6,996 nt of DNA from NCBI GenBank assembly GCA_021372185.1, contig JAJFUY010000094.1, positions 1-6,996 on the forward strand, written 5' to 3'. The notes under the pieces were generated by a model. It worked only from the letters and a program-made list of their open reading frames with translations, did not search any database and was not told the origin of the DNA. The DNA is from Chlamydiales bacterium. GTDB lineage: Bacteria > Chlamydiota > Chlamydiia > Chlamydiales > FEN-1388. The stretch's first letter is position 1. Every line of letters begins with the position of its first letter. Shown here one piece after another: positions 1 to 6,075 of the stretch. A program made the translations under genes and the position numbers.

Positions 1-140
1 ATCAGAGCCACTTTAGTGGCGATTATATAAGGAGTCGCCACTAAAGTGGCTCCATACATTGATTACAACGTGTTCCCATAGTTTGCCCCATTCGGGGCTG
101 CACTATGGGCTAATAATGAGCGTGGACCTACGGCCCACAA
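1..140. repeat. Partial copy of a nested palindromic repeat (left part outside the window)
   Basis: This is the central and right-hand part of the element that is complete at 5786-6004. In order it holds a central palindrome (5-52), a conserved AT-rich spacer containing ATACATT, and a bulged hairpin at 75-109 with outer stem CCCATAGT/ACTATGGG and inner stem GCCCC/GGGGC around an ATTC loop. A GGGCTAATAAT linker follows, and then a terminal hairpin, GTGGACCTACGGCCCACAA (122-140). The same modules occur in the same order in the right half of the second copy, with many substitutions that are paired within stems. The element starts upstream of the window, so its left terminus is not seen. No open reading frame of substance lies in it. 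It sits just past the 3' end of the minus-strand gene at 173-508 and could help end that transcript, but this is inference. Confidence 0.85.
5..52. repeat. Central palindrome of the partial repeat copy
   Basis: GAGCCACTTTAGTGGCGA (5-22) is perfectly complementary to TCGCCACTAAAGTGGCTC (35-52), with a 12-nt spacer. Each arm is itself a small hairpin, GCCAC-4 nt-GTGGC, so the DNA can form one 18-bp stem or two 5-bp hairpins. The equivalent palindrome in the second copy (5873-5919) has different loop tetranucleotides, TTTA/TAAA here and GGAT/ATCC there, yet the two arms stay complementary in both copies. Confidence 0.85.
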
Positions 141-172
141 AATTGTATTTTAAAAATTACATGCAATTTTTG

Positions 173-508
173 CTAGCTTATGAAATTCGAGATTTGGGCT
201 GTGCGTAGTTCATGGAGCTTGTTCATCATGCCTTGCATCTGGGACATGTTGTCGTCTACGAGGTTCGTGCTTGCAAGATCTGCAAATATATGATGAATCT
301 CTTCGCTTATAGCTTCAAGATCTTCAGCAAGTGGCTGAATTTTAAATAGTTTGAGATCAAAAAGCATTTCTGATAGTTCGCTATCAAGTTCATCAAGCCT
401 TTCTACAATGTATGATGTGTGTGACTCGCCGGTAATTGATTCTATATATGAGCTTGATGATGAAACAGCTTTTTCATGAAAATCAATAAGTGTAAAATTA
501 AAATCCAT
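173..508 (-). CDS. Small acidic hypothetical protein (111 aa)
   Basis: I do not recognise this protein. It is short, acidic and rich in Leu, Glu, Asp and Ser. It has no predicted transmembrane segment, signal peptide or cysteine motif. Residues from about 33 to the end look almost entirely helical, with heptad-like spacing of Leu and Ile (for example ERLDELDSELSEMLFDL), so a helical bundle or short coiled coil is likely. The ATG at 508 is preceded by GGGGA six bases upstream, an acceptable ribosome binding site. The gene is divergent from the cytidine deaminase-like gene, and the two share a 141-bp upstream region. The palindromic repeat (1-140) starts 32 bp past its stop. Codon use looks ordinary and the frame is open for its whole length, so I regard it as a real gene. 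A small secreted or structural protein, chaperone or partner protein is possible, but nothing in the sequence decides this. Confidence 0.6.
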   Translation of the reverse strand: MDFNFTLIDFHEKAVSSSSSYIESITGESHTSYIVERLDELDSELSEMLFDLKLFKIQPLAEDLEAISEEIHHIFADLASTNLVDDNMSQMQGMMNKLHELRTAQISNFIS

Positions 509-610
509 TTTAATTCCCCATGTTTATGTTCACAGTAATTCATAAACAACATTATTGGCCATTTTTATTTTACGATTGATCTTTAACAACGAATTTACCA
601 ATATGTTCTA

Positions 611-633
611 AATACATTAATAAAGAATGTATT
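611..633. promoter_or_regulatory. 8-bp inverted repeat in the divergent intergenic region, just before the ribosome binding site
   Basis: AATACATT (611-618) and AATGTATT (626-633) form a perfect inverted repeat with a 7-nt spacer. It ends six bases before the AAGGA at 640-644 that serves the ATG at 650. It could be an operator for a dimeric repressor or a weak AU-rich hairpin in the leader. The surrounding 509-649 region is AT-rich and must hold the promoters of both divergent genes, but I see no convincing pair of -35 and -10 boxes for either. AT-rich DNA yields such repeats by chance, so confidence is low. Confidence 0.3.
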
Positions 634-649
634 AGTAATAAGGAATGTT

Positions 650-1678
650 ATGCAACGTCTCGGACCAGATTATTCTCCTGCACTTCTAACTGGATTTTAC
701 TCTCAAGGAACACAAGATAACCGCGCAAATGTTACAGCAGCGGCACAGCCAATTTTAAGAGGCTCATCTAGAGAGATTCCTCTGCCTCTAAATACACTTA
801 CAGTACAGCATGAAGATGAATATTCGAGGTTAGCCGATAAACTCAAGAGCATGCTGCCAGAAAATGCCTTAATCATCCCGGCTGAAATAGTAAACAATGT
901 TCACTCAAAATTATCAGCCTCGGAGAAAAAAAACTTCCTTTTGGCGCTTGCCTGTCTTGCCAAAAGTTATGCAGATTGCACAGTAACACATACTGCCAAA
1001 GGTGCAGTAGCTATAGGAAAAAGTGGTACGGCCTATCTGGCTTATAACATAGAATTTAAAATCTATTTGCCAAATGCGTATATCCAGCCTCTTGCTTTTC
1101 TTGTATCAACTCTAAGAGCGCACGGTGAAGAAAATGTACAAGCCATGGGTTTTTCTCATGAGCTTTCAGGCTCAGAATTGGATCTTTTTAAAGCTATTGC
1201 ATGGGCGCCAGATTGTAAAGTTGTGGTTCGGGGCTTACCAGATCCATTAAAAGTTATCGTTTTGCCCAAAGGTGAAGTGGATAAAAGGCTAAAATTTCCT
1301 GCCGGATCTCGAATTTCAAACTTACGAAGTGATGATAGTCTTAAAGAATTTGCCTCGGGAGCGGCTCAAACGGCAGCTCATGATTCTTTTTCTCCAGTTA
1401 CAAATGCAAAGCTTGGAGCTGTTATAGTTGGAATAGACAACCGAGTATATCCTGGATCTTATCTAGAAATACCCAATTCATATACAGTCATGGGCCCTTT
1501 ACAAGGGGCTATTGCTTCCTATTTATCTGGGGGAAATTCATATGACAAGATAAAAGCCATCATGGTAGCCGTTAAAATGCCCAAAAATTGTAGCTCAGCT
1601 CCTCAAGAGGCCGAAATTGAGCTCATCATAAAAAAAATCCCAAACGAAATCATCTTACACATAGAAGAATTTTTCTAA
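650..1678 (+). CDS. Two-domain cytidine deaminase homologue, probably catalytically inactive (342 aa)
   Basis: The whole protein aligns by eye with the dimeric, E. coli Cdd type of cytidine deaminase. The helical N-terminal region is at about 55-110, the catalytic domain at about 110-205 and the C-terminal non-catalytic domain at about 230-330. The C-terminal domain carries the family signature around PGSYLEIPN (268-276) and PLQGA (283-287). In the catalytic domain the ribose-binding NxE is kept (N133, E135, in YNIEF). The catalytic HAE is replaced by QPL (146-148), and the zinc motif PCxxC reads LSGSE (172-176), so every zinc ligand and the catalytic glutamate are lost. About 50 extra N-terminal residues precede the family start. 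The ATG at 650 has AAGGA five bases upstream. The frame is open throughout, so this is not obviously a decaying pseudogene. It may be a regulatory or nucleoside-binding pseudoenzyme. Homology is confident; the inactivity claim rests on alignment from memory. The stop overlaps the convergent gene by 4 bp. Confidence 0.8.
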   Translation: MQRLGPDYSPALLTGFYSQGTQDNRANVTAAAQPILRGSSREIPLPLNTLTVQHEDEYSRLADKLKSMLPENALIIPAEIVNNVHSKLSASEKKNFLLALACLAKSYADCTVTHTAKGAVAIGKSGTAYLAYNIEFKIYLPNAYIQPLAFLVSTLRAHGEENVQAMGFSHELSGSELDLFKAIAWAPDCKVVVRGLPDPLKVIVLPKGEVDKRLKFPAGSRISNLRSDDSLKEFASGAAQTAAHDSFSPVTNAKLGAVIVGIDNRVYPGSYLEIPNSYTVMGPLQGAIASYLSGGNSYDKIKAIMVAVKMPKNCSSAPQEAEIELIIKKIPNEIILHIEEFF

Positions 1679-3318
1679 CTACGAATGATTTGTTGGATGT
1701 TGTTGAGGGGTGAAAGAAGGCCCTTTTGGACTAGGGCTTCTTGAAGCTTACGGGGGGATAATGTTTGTAAGTTTTGACGTTCGTTTAGGCCAAAAAAGGT
1801 TGCTGTTTCTGGTGGTGCCTCACTAAGGACAATATAGGTTTGAGCAGTTGCCTCCATGATGCTACGCATGACAAATTCGCTGCAAAATGAATTTTTTTGG
1901 TCTGTAAAACCACTTGTAGAGGCATCAATTTTACGCTGTATCATAAAAAAGCTGGCAGCGCGGGCGGTGAGGTTTTTCTTATCTGGGTAGTGAAGATTTG
2001 GGTCAGTTTTTCTTGCTACTTTGTCTAATATTTCCGGAAATATTCTTTTAAACTCTTCTCGTTTTGCTATAGGTAGATTCGCTGCTAAAAGATCTAAGTT
2101 TAAATCATACGCTTGCAGTTTTGGATTTACAAAACCTTTTAATTCTTTGTGGTAAATATTTGGCCCTACGCCATGGGCTGTCAATCCGCTCGCGGTTTTT
2201 GTGGATATGTTCACGTGAAAGCCGGCCTTCTTTCCTATCGCAAGCAGTGCTGTTGCTTGAACGCGTTGAGGGAGGTTTTTTGCGTTCTTTTGAAATTCTT
2301 TTACTGTTGTTGCATTTTGAAAATGCACAGAAACTGCTGAATGTTGAGGCAATAGTAAATACTGAGTCGCAAAATTTTTCCATAAGCCAAAAGTCTCTTC
2401 AGAGATAAATAGCGGGCATCTATCTATATAGGCAAAATTTCTGAGGAAATAAAATTCGTGTAGGGTGAGTTTATCTTCTTCTTTTTTAGATCCCTTATTT
2501 AATGCTGTAATCTTGTTGCTTATATCTTGAAATGACCCTTTGGGGTCAATGCCTGTCACTTTTGGCAAAAAACGCATTTGATTTTCAGCTTGATTCAGTA
2601 TGGCAGAAAATTTTGGAAGGGCTTTTTGCACTTCTAAAACTTTGGGATAGAGATCCGTAAGTTCTTTAGGGAATTCTGTATTCTTGGCTAAGTCACACCA
2701 TTTAAATAAGTTGTTTAATGCGTTTGAGTAGGTTGAATATTCTTCTATACTCCAGCTGTCACGCGATGACCATTTTTCTAACGCGGTACTGCAGAGCCTT
2801 AAATCTATTGATGTTAAAAGCTTGGCATTAAGTGGGATAAGATATACATCTGCATAGTCAACAAGGCCTTCAAGAACGCCTCCTACTTCGCTAATCGACT
2901 TGGTTCCATAGCTTTTGATAAAATCAGTAAAGCTTATGATTTTAAAGAGCATTTGAGGGTCTCGGCGGTGGTTACTAAAAACATGATTTAAATCTCGTAA
3001 TATTAAGAGGTTGTTTCTATTAAAATTCACAACCATGCGTGAGGCCTTTTCTAAATCTGCATATGTTTTGGGATTTTGCGCCCATGCAACGAGTTTATCT
3101 AATGATTCACCATTTGTTAGAGCCTGATACATTTCAGTTTGAATGGGTGTAAGGATGATAGGCGCCTTTGTGGCATGAATCTTGCGGCTGGCAATATATT
3201 CTTTAGGGTTTTGGATGGCGTGTAGGGCTGTTTTTATACGAGCTTTTGCGGTGTGGGCAACGTTTGGTATCGTCTCTTTAAAAAATCTTTGTACAAAATT
3301 GCTATTGTTAACATTCAT
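1675..3318 (-). CDS. Hypothetical protein (547 aa) with a possible C-terminal permuted papain-like hydrolase domain
   Basis: I do not recognise the full-length protein. The first 300 or so residues are mostly helical, and no signal peptide or membrane segment is visible. The C-terminal third contains FCSEFV (478-483), followed about 40 residues later by SPRKL (521-525). A CSE motif with a downstream SP-x-x-L is the pattern I associate with circularly permuted papain-fold hydrolases (YiiX/NlpC-P60-like), in which the histidine precedes the cysteine. C479 would be the nucleophile, and H382 (TAHGVG) or H368 the candidate histidine. This is an inference from short motifs, not a confirmed domain. 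The ATG at 3318 overlaps the stop of the upstream gene as ATGA. No clear ribosome binding site lies before it, so translational coupling is likely. It is the last gene of the three-gene minus-strand operon and converges on the cytidine deaminase-like gene. A host-directed effector is possible in an intracellular bacterium, but unsupported. Confidence 0.75.
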   Translation of the reverse strand: MNVNNSNFVQRFFKETIPNVAHTAKARIKTALHAIQNPKEYIASRKIHATKAPIILTPIQTEMYQALTNGESLDKLVAWAQNPKTYADLEKASRMVVNFNRNNLLILRDLNHVFSNHRRDPQMLFKIISFTDFIKSYGTKSISEVGGVLEGLVDYADVYLIPLNAKLLTSIDLRLCSTALEKWSSRDSWSIEEYSTYSNALNNLFKWCDLAKNTEFPKELTDLYPKVLEVQKALPKFSAILNQAENQMRFLPKVTGIDPKGSFQDISNKITALNKGSKKEEDKLTLHEFYFLRNFAYIDRCPLFISEETFGLWKNFATQYLLLPQHSAVSVHFQNATTVKEFQKNAKNLPQRVQATALLAIGKKAGFHVNISTKTASGLTAHGVGPNIYHKELKGFVNPKLQAYDLNLDLLAANLPIAKREEFKRIFPEILDKVARKTDPNLHYPDKKNLTARAASFFMIQRKIDASTSGFTDQKNSFCSEFVMRSIMEATAQTYIVLSEAPPETATFFGLNERQNLQTLSPRKLQEALVQKGLLSPLNNIQQIIRS

Positions 3319-5351
3319 AAAAGATCTAGAGCTTTTAAGATTTCATCTTTATTGTTGAGAGGCTTATGGCATGCTCCCTCGTGGCAAAGATAGAGTGTTG
3401 TCTTGTTGTTGATGCTAGGCTTATCAGGGGCTCCCCAGACAATAGCGTGGTGAGCCGAGTTTAGAGTGCTTAAGGCGGCTGTAATTTCTTGTTTCCACTC
3501 ATTTTTATCATTCAGGGCTATGACTATAGTCTGCTTTTTTGTGTCGTAGTAGCGCTCTAAAGCCAAAAGATGATAGCAATACCCCAACGGATAGATGCCA
3601 ATAAAGTGATTTGCTGCTTTAAAGATATCTTCGGCTTGTTCTTTATAGGAGTTATCGTTTGTTATTTGGTATAAGCGGAGGAGGTTTTCTGCGTGCACAG
3701 CATTGCCTGAGGGCTCTGCCCCATCAGAAAACTGGCTTTTACGCACCAAAAGATGTTCATTATCACCTGAGGCCTGATAGCAGGCGCCGGCTTCGGCCTT
3801 AAAAGTGTCTTGAACATTTTGGGTAAGCTCTATTGCAAAATCTAGCCACATTTGCCCCTGACCTGCTTCATAAAGAGAAAGAAGTGCCCGTATTAAAAAC
3901 GCATGGTCATCAAGGCCTGCTTCAAAGCGGGCTTCGCCTTCACAGTAGCGTCGTAAGAGTGTGCCATCTACGTAGAGCTTATTCTTAATAAATGTCGCGG
4001 CTCTAACGGCAATGTTTAGATACTCTGGGCTCTGTAATATATGGCCACTTTCTGCAAAGGCGTGAATCATCAGGCCATTCCACGAGGTGATTATTTTATC
4101 ATCTCGCAAGGGTTTGATGCGTTTTTGTCGCTCTAAAAATAGGTCGTGTATATTTCTTTGTATGGCAGGTTCTACTGTTGCTATGTCCAGCGCTCTATTT
4201 GTGCAAAATTCTTCAAGTGTTGATATCATATGTAAAACACTTCTGCCCTCTACGGGACCATGATCATAGATGCCATATAAATCACAAAAGAGTGTGCCTT
4301 CCTCTTTACCAATAATATTGAGGACTTCATCGCGAGTCCATGTGTAATAAAGACCCTCAACACCTGCTGTGTCGGCATCAACGGCAGAATAAAAGCCCCC
4401 TTCTGGGTGCTTCATATCTCGTGATATATAACTTAATATGTGTTCACAGACATCTTTATAGATAGGTCGATGCGTTACTTTCCATGCTTCTAAGTAGGCA
4501 TAAGCTAAGATGGCATTGTCGTAGAGCATTTTCTCAAAGTGTGGTACGTGCCAGTGTTCATCTACACTATAGCGGTGAAATCCGCCGCCTAGATGATCGT
4601 AAATTCCTCCCCGATGCATCATCTCAAGAGTTTTTTCTACTAAAAAGAGGGCTCGAGAGTCTTGTGAGCGTTGATAATGTCTCAGTAAAAAATTGGACTG
4701 ATAGCCAATCGGAAATTTTGGCGCGCCCTTCATACCGCCCCAAATGGGGTCTGCTACTTTAAAAAGAATTTCAGCCATGGATTTTATGGCATCAAGGGGT
4801 GGAAGCGCATTGCCATGCACGCGTACATGCGACTGCAAAATATCTACAATTCTATCAGCTTGTGATAAGATGCGCTCTTGCTCATCGCTTTTCCAGAGAC
4901 CTTCAATTTTTTGGGTAAGCTCTATTACGCCAACGAGTCCTTCTGTGCTATCTCTTGGAAGGTATGTGGCAGCAAAAAATGGTTTAAGCTCAGGTGTGAG
5001 TATCACATTTAACGGCCAGCCGGCAGATCCTGCAATCATTGACTGCGCAAATTCCATATAGAGGCTGTCAATTTCTGGATGTTCTTCGCGGTCAACTTTG
5101 ATGCAGACAAAGGCTTTATTGAGGGCTTCAGCTACTTCTGCATCTTCAAATGATTCTTGCTCCATAACATGGCACCAGTGGCATGTGGCATAGCCGATTG
5201 AGAGGAATATGGGCTTTTGAGCTTCTTGTGCGGTTTCAAATGCTTCTGTCCCCCATGGATACCAGTTTACAGGGTTGTGGGCGTGTTGCAAAAGGTAGGG
5301 CGATTTTTCATGAATGAGGCGGTTAGTATATTCGTGATGGTCTTTTTTCAT
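3315..5351 (-). CDS. DUF255 thioredoxin-domain protein, YyaL/SPATA20 family (678 aa)
   Basis: This is a clear full-length member of the family known as YyaL in Bacillus and SPATA20/SSP411 in animals. The N-terminal thioredoxin-like domain (about 8-170) begins with the signature RLIHEKSPYLLQHAHNPVNW and carries the redox-type motif CHWC (57-60), followed by KVDREE (85-90). The rest is an (alpha/alpha)-barrel region like that of glycoside hydrolases and sugar epimerases. Its conserved blocks are APKFP (210-214), GGIYDHLGGGFHRYSVD (248-264), VPHFEKMLYDNA (269-280), SAVDADT (322-328), DDKIITSWNGLM (417-428) and DGAEPSGNAV (543-552). A late cysteine pair (C656, C661) matches the family C-terminus. 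Length is normal and no key block is missing. The biochemical reaction of the family is not established to my knowledge; it is presumed cytosolic, as no signal peptide is seen. AAGGAAA lies seven bases before the ATG, directly after the TPR gene's stop 11 bp away, so it is co-transcribed with that gene. It overlaps the next gene by 4 bp. Confidence 0.95.
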   Translation of the reverse strand: MKKDHHEYTNRLIHEKSPYLLQHAHNPVNWYPWGTEAFETAQEAQKPIFLSIGYATCHWCHVMEQESFEDAEVAEALNKAFVCIKVDREEHPEIDSLYMEFAQSMIAGSAGWPLNVILTPELKPFFAATYLPRDSTEGLVGVIELTQKIEGLWKSDEQERILSQADRIVDILQSHVRVHGNALPPLDAIKSMAEILFKVADPIWGGMKGAPKFPIGYQSNFLLRHYQRSQDSRALFLVEKTLEMMHRGGIYDHLGGGFHRYSVDEHWHVPHFEKMLYDNAILAYAYLEAWKVTHRPIYKDVCEHILSYISRDMKHPEGGFYSAVDADTAGVEGLYYTWTRDEVLNIIGKEEGTLFCDLYGIYDHGPVEGRSVLHMISTLEEFCTNRALDIATVEPAIQRNIHDLFLERQKRIKPLRDDKIITSWNGLMIHAFAESGHILQSPEYLNIAVRAATFIKNKLYVDGTLLRRYCEGEARFEAGLDDHAFLIRALLSLYEAGQGQMWLDFAIELTQNVQDTFKAEAGACYQASGDNEHLLVRKSQFSDGAEPSGNAVHAENLLRLYQITNDNSYKEQAEDIFKAANHFIGIYPLGYCYHLLALERYYDTKKQTIVIALNDKNEWKQEITAALSTLNSAHHAIVWGAPDKPSINNKTTLYLCHEGACHKPLNNKDEILKALDLL

Positions 5352-5362
5352 TCTTATTTCCT

Positions 5363-5680
5363 TTAGCTTGAAAACGTCCCATATTTAGACTGCTCAAAAT
5401 CAGAAGTTATGCGCTTTTTTGCCTCTTCTAGCTCTTTGATAAGATGTGCATCATCATGGGCTTTACCAAAATCAACACCAATATCACACGCTTTTAGCGC
5501 CTGATCAAAATCTTCCATATGAGAATAGGCTTTAGCGCACAAAAGATACCCGTCTGCCTTCTCAGGCGCAAGCTGAATTCCACGAAGAGAGTAATCAAGA
5601 GATGCCTGGTACTCCCCAATCTGTATAAAGTGAGCTCCCAAGTTCAGCCAAAATACCGGTGTATACGGCGTTTTATCCAC
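5363..5680 (-). CDS. Small two-TPR protein, GTG start (105 aa)
   Basis: Two tetratricopeptide repeats can be read. The first is at residues 8-41, with the consensus positions W11, L14, G15, F18 and P39. The second is at 42-75, with Y45, A49, Y52, A61 and G68. A charged capping helix follows at about 76-91. TPRs bind other proteins, so this is likely an adaptor or small chaperone in the cytosol; the partner is unknown. The start must be GTG at 5680: an in-frame TAG lies a few codons upstream, and the next methionine (M55) would remove the first repeat. A G-rich AGGGGG lies just before the GTG and may act as the ribosome binding site. A consensus TATAAT box lies about 27 bases upstream. It is the first gene of the minus-strand operon, 11 bp ahead of the DUF255 gene, which hints at related roles but does not show it. 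Secretion-chaperone TPRs are longer, so that identity is not claimed. Confidence 0.85.
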   Translation of the reverse strand: MDKTPYTPVFWLNLGAHFIQIGEYQASLDYSLRGIQLAPEKADGYLLCAKAYSHMEDFDQALKACDIGVDFGKAHDDAHLIKELEEAKKRITSDFEQSKYGTFSS

Positions 5681-5706
5681 AAAACCCCCTTTTCTTATCT
5701 AATTTC

Positions 5707-5735
5707 ATTATACCCATTCCCTCAATTATTAAAAA
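5707..5735 (-). promoter_or_regulatory. Likely sigma-70-type promoter of the TPR-DUF255-unknown operon
   Basis: On the minus strand a perfect TATAAT (5712-5707) is preceded, after 17 bases, by TTTTTA (5735-5730). The latter is a weak -35 matching TTGACA at three positions. Transcription would begin near 5700, leaving a leader of about 20 bases before the GTG at 5680. It is the only good -10 seen upstream of this operon, and it lies outside the palindromic repeat. Confidence 0.6.
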
Positions 5736-5785
5736 ATTTATTATCAACAGTCGAGCATTTTGCTAAGTAATTGCATATGAGTTAT

Positions 5786-6004
5786 TTGTGCGCCGTAGGT
5801 GCACGTTTATTATTAGCCCATAGTGTGGCCCCGACGGGGCAAACTATGGGGAACCATGAAAAAAAACTATTCGAGCCACGGATGTGGCGACTCATTATTA
5901 ATCGCCACATCCGTGGCTTCATACATTAAATACAATGTTCCCACAATTTGCCCCGTCGGGGCTACATTGTGGGCTAATAATAAATGTGCACCTACGGCGC
6001 ACAA
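5786..6004. repeat. Complete palindromic repeat element of about 219 bp with nested hairpins
   Basis: The two ends are exact 19-bp inverted repeats, TTGTGCGCCGTAGGTGCAC (5786-5804) and its complement (5986-6004). Inside them come an AT-rich linker (TTTATTATTAGCCC on the left, its complement on the right), and then a bulged hairpin on each side (5817-5850 and 5940-5973, inner stem GCCCC/GGGGC). A central palindrome (5873-5919) lies in the middle. The left arm is therefore nearly the reverse complement of the right arm over about 70 bp. TAT flanks both ends (5783-5785, 6005-6007) and may be a short target duplication, though three bases could be chance. No transposase is encoded. The architecture resembles REP/BIME clusters or a non-autonomous mobile element (MITE-like). 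It fills most of the gap between the minus-strand operon and map, and the hairpins could also act on transcripts. A short reading frame crossing it is not taken as a gene. Confidence 0.88.
5873..5919. repeat. Central palindrome of the complete repeat copy
   Basis: GAGCCACGGATGTGGCGA (5873-5890) pairs with TCGCCACATCCGTGGCTT (5902-5919) at 17 of 18 positions, and the remaining pair is G-T. The spacer is 11 nt. As in the copy at 5-52, each arm also folds alone as GCCAC-4 nt-GTGGC. The four inner bases differ from the first copy but keep arm-to-arm complementarity. Confidence 0.85.
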
Positions 6005-6022
6005 TATAGGGAATTATTACTT

Positions 6023-6051
6023 TTGTGGCTAAAAGGGATACACGCTATATT
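6023..6051 (+). promoter_or_regulatory. Likely promoter of map
   Basis: TTGTGG (6023-6028) and TATATT (6046-6051) are separated by exactly 17 bases. The -10 matches TATAAT at five of six positions and the -35 keeps TTG. Transcription would start near 6058, after the possible GTG start at 6025. This supports translation from the ATG at 6076, which has GGGA six bases upstream. The promoter lies 19 bp outside the repeat. Confidence 0.5.
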
Positions 6052-6075
6052 GATTGGCTACAAATGGGATTTGAC

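Noticed and set aside
152..171. AAAAATT/AATTTTT hairpin after the stop of the 111-aa gene, considered as a terminator
   Set aside because: The stem has only A-T pairs and no separate uridine tract follows, so it is too weak to call as an intrinsic terminator.
2105..2408. Open frames inside the 547-aa gene on both strands (92, 95 and 63 codons)
   Set aside because: They lie within a long continuous coding frame. Their translations are low-complexity (Cys/Leu-rich or Arg/Lys-rich) as expected for shadow frames.
4484..5061. Plus-strand open frames of 92 and 105 codons opposite the DUF255 gene
   Set aside because: The minus-strand frame here encodes conserved blocks of the DUF255 family, so these are antisense shadows.
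5786..6004. CRISPR-like array or tRNA-like structure in the repeat region
   Set aside because: There are no regularly spaced direct repeats with unique spacers, and the hairpins do not form a cloverleaf with a T-loop sequence or anticodon arm.
5823..6032. 69-codon plus-strand open frame across the repeat element
   Set aside because: It is composed almost wholly of the palindromic repeat and follows its hairpins. It has no family resemblance and overlaps the map promoter region.
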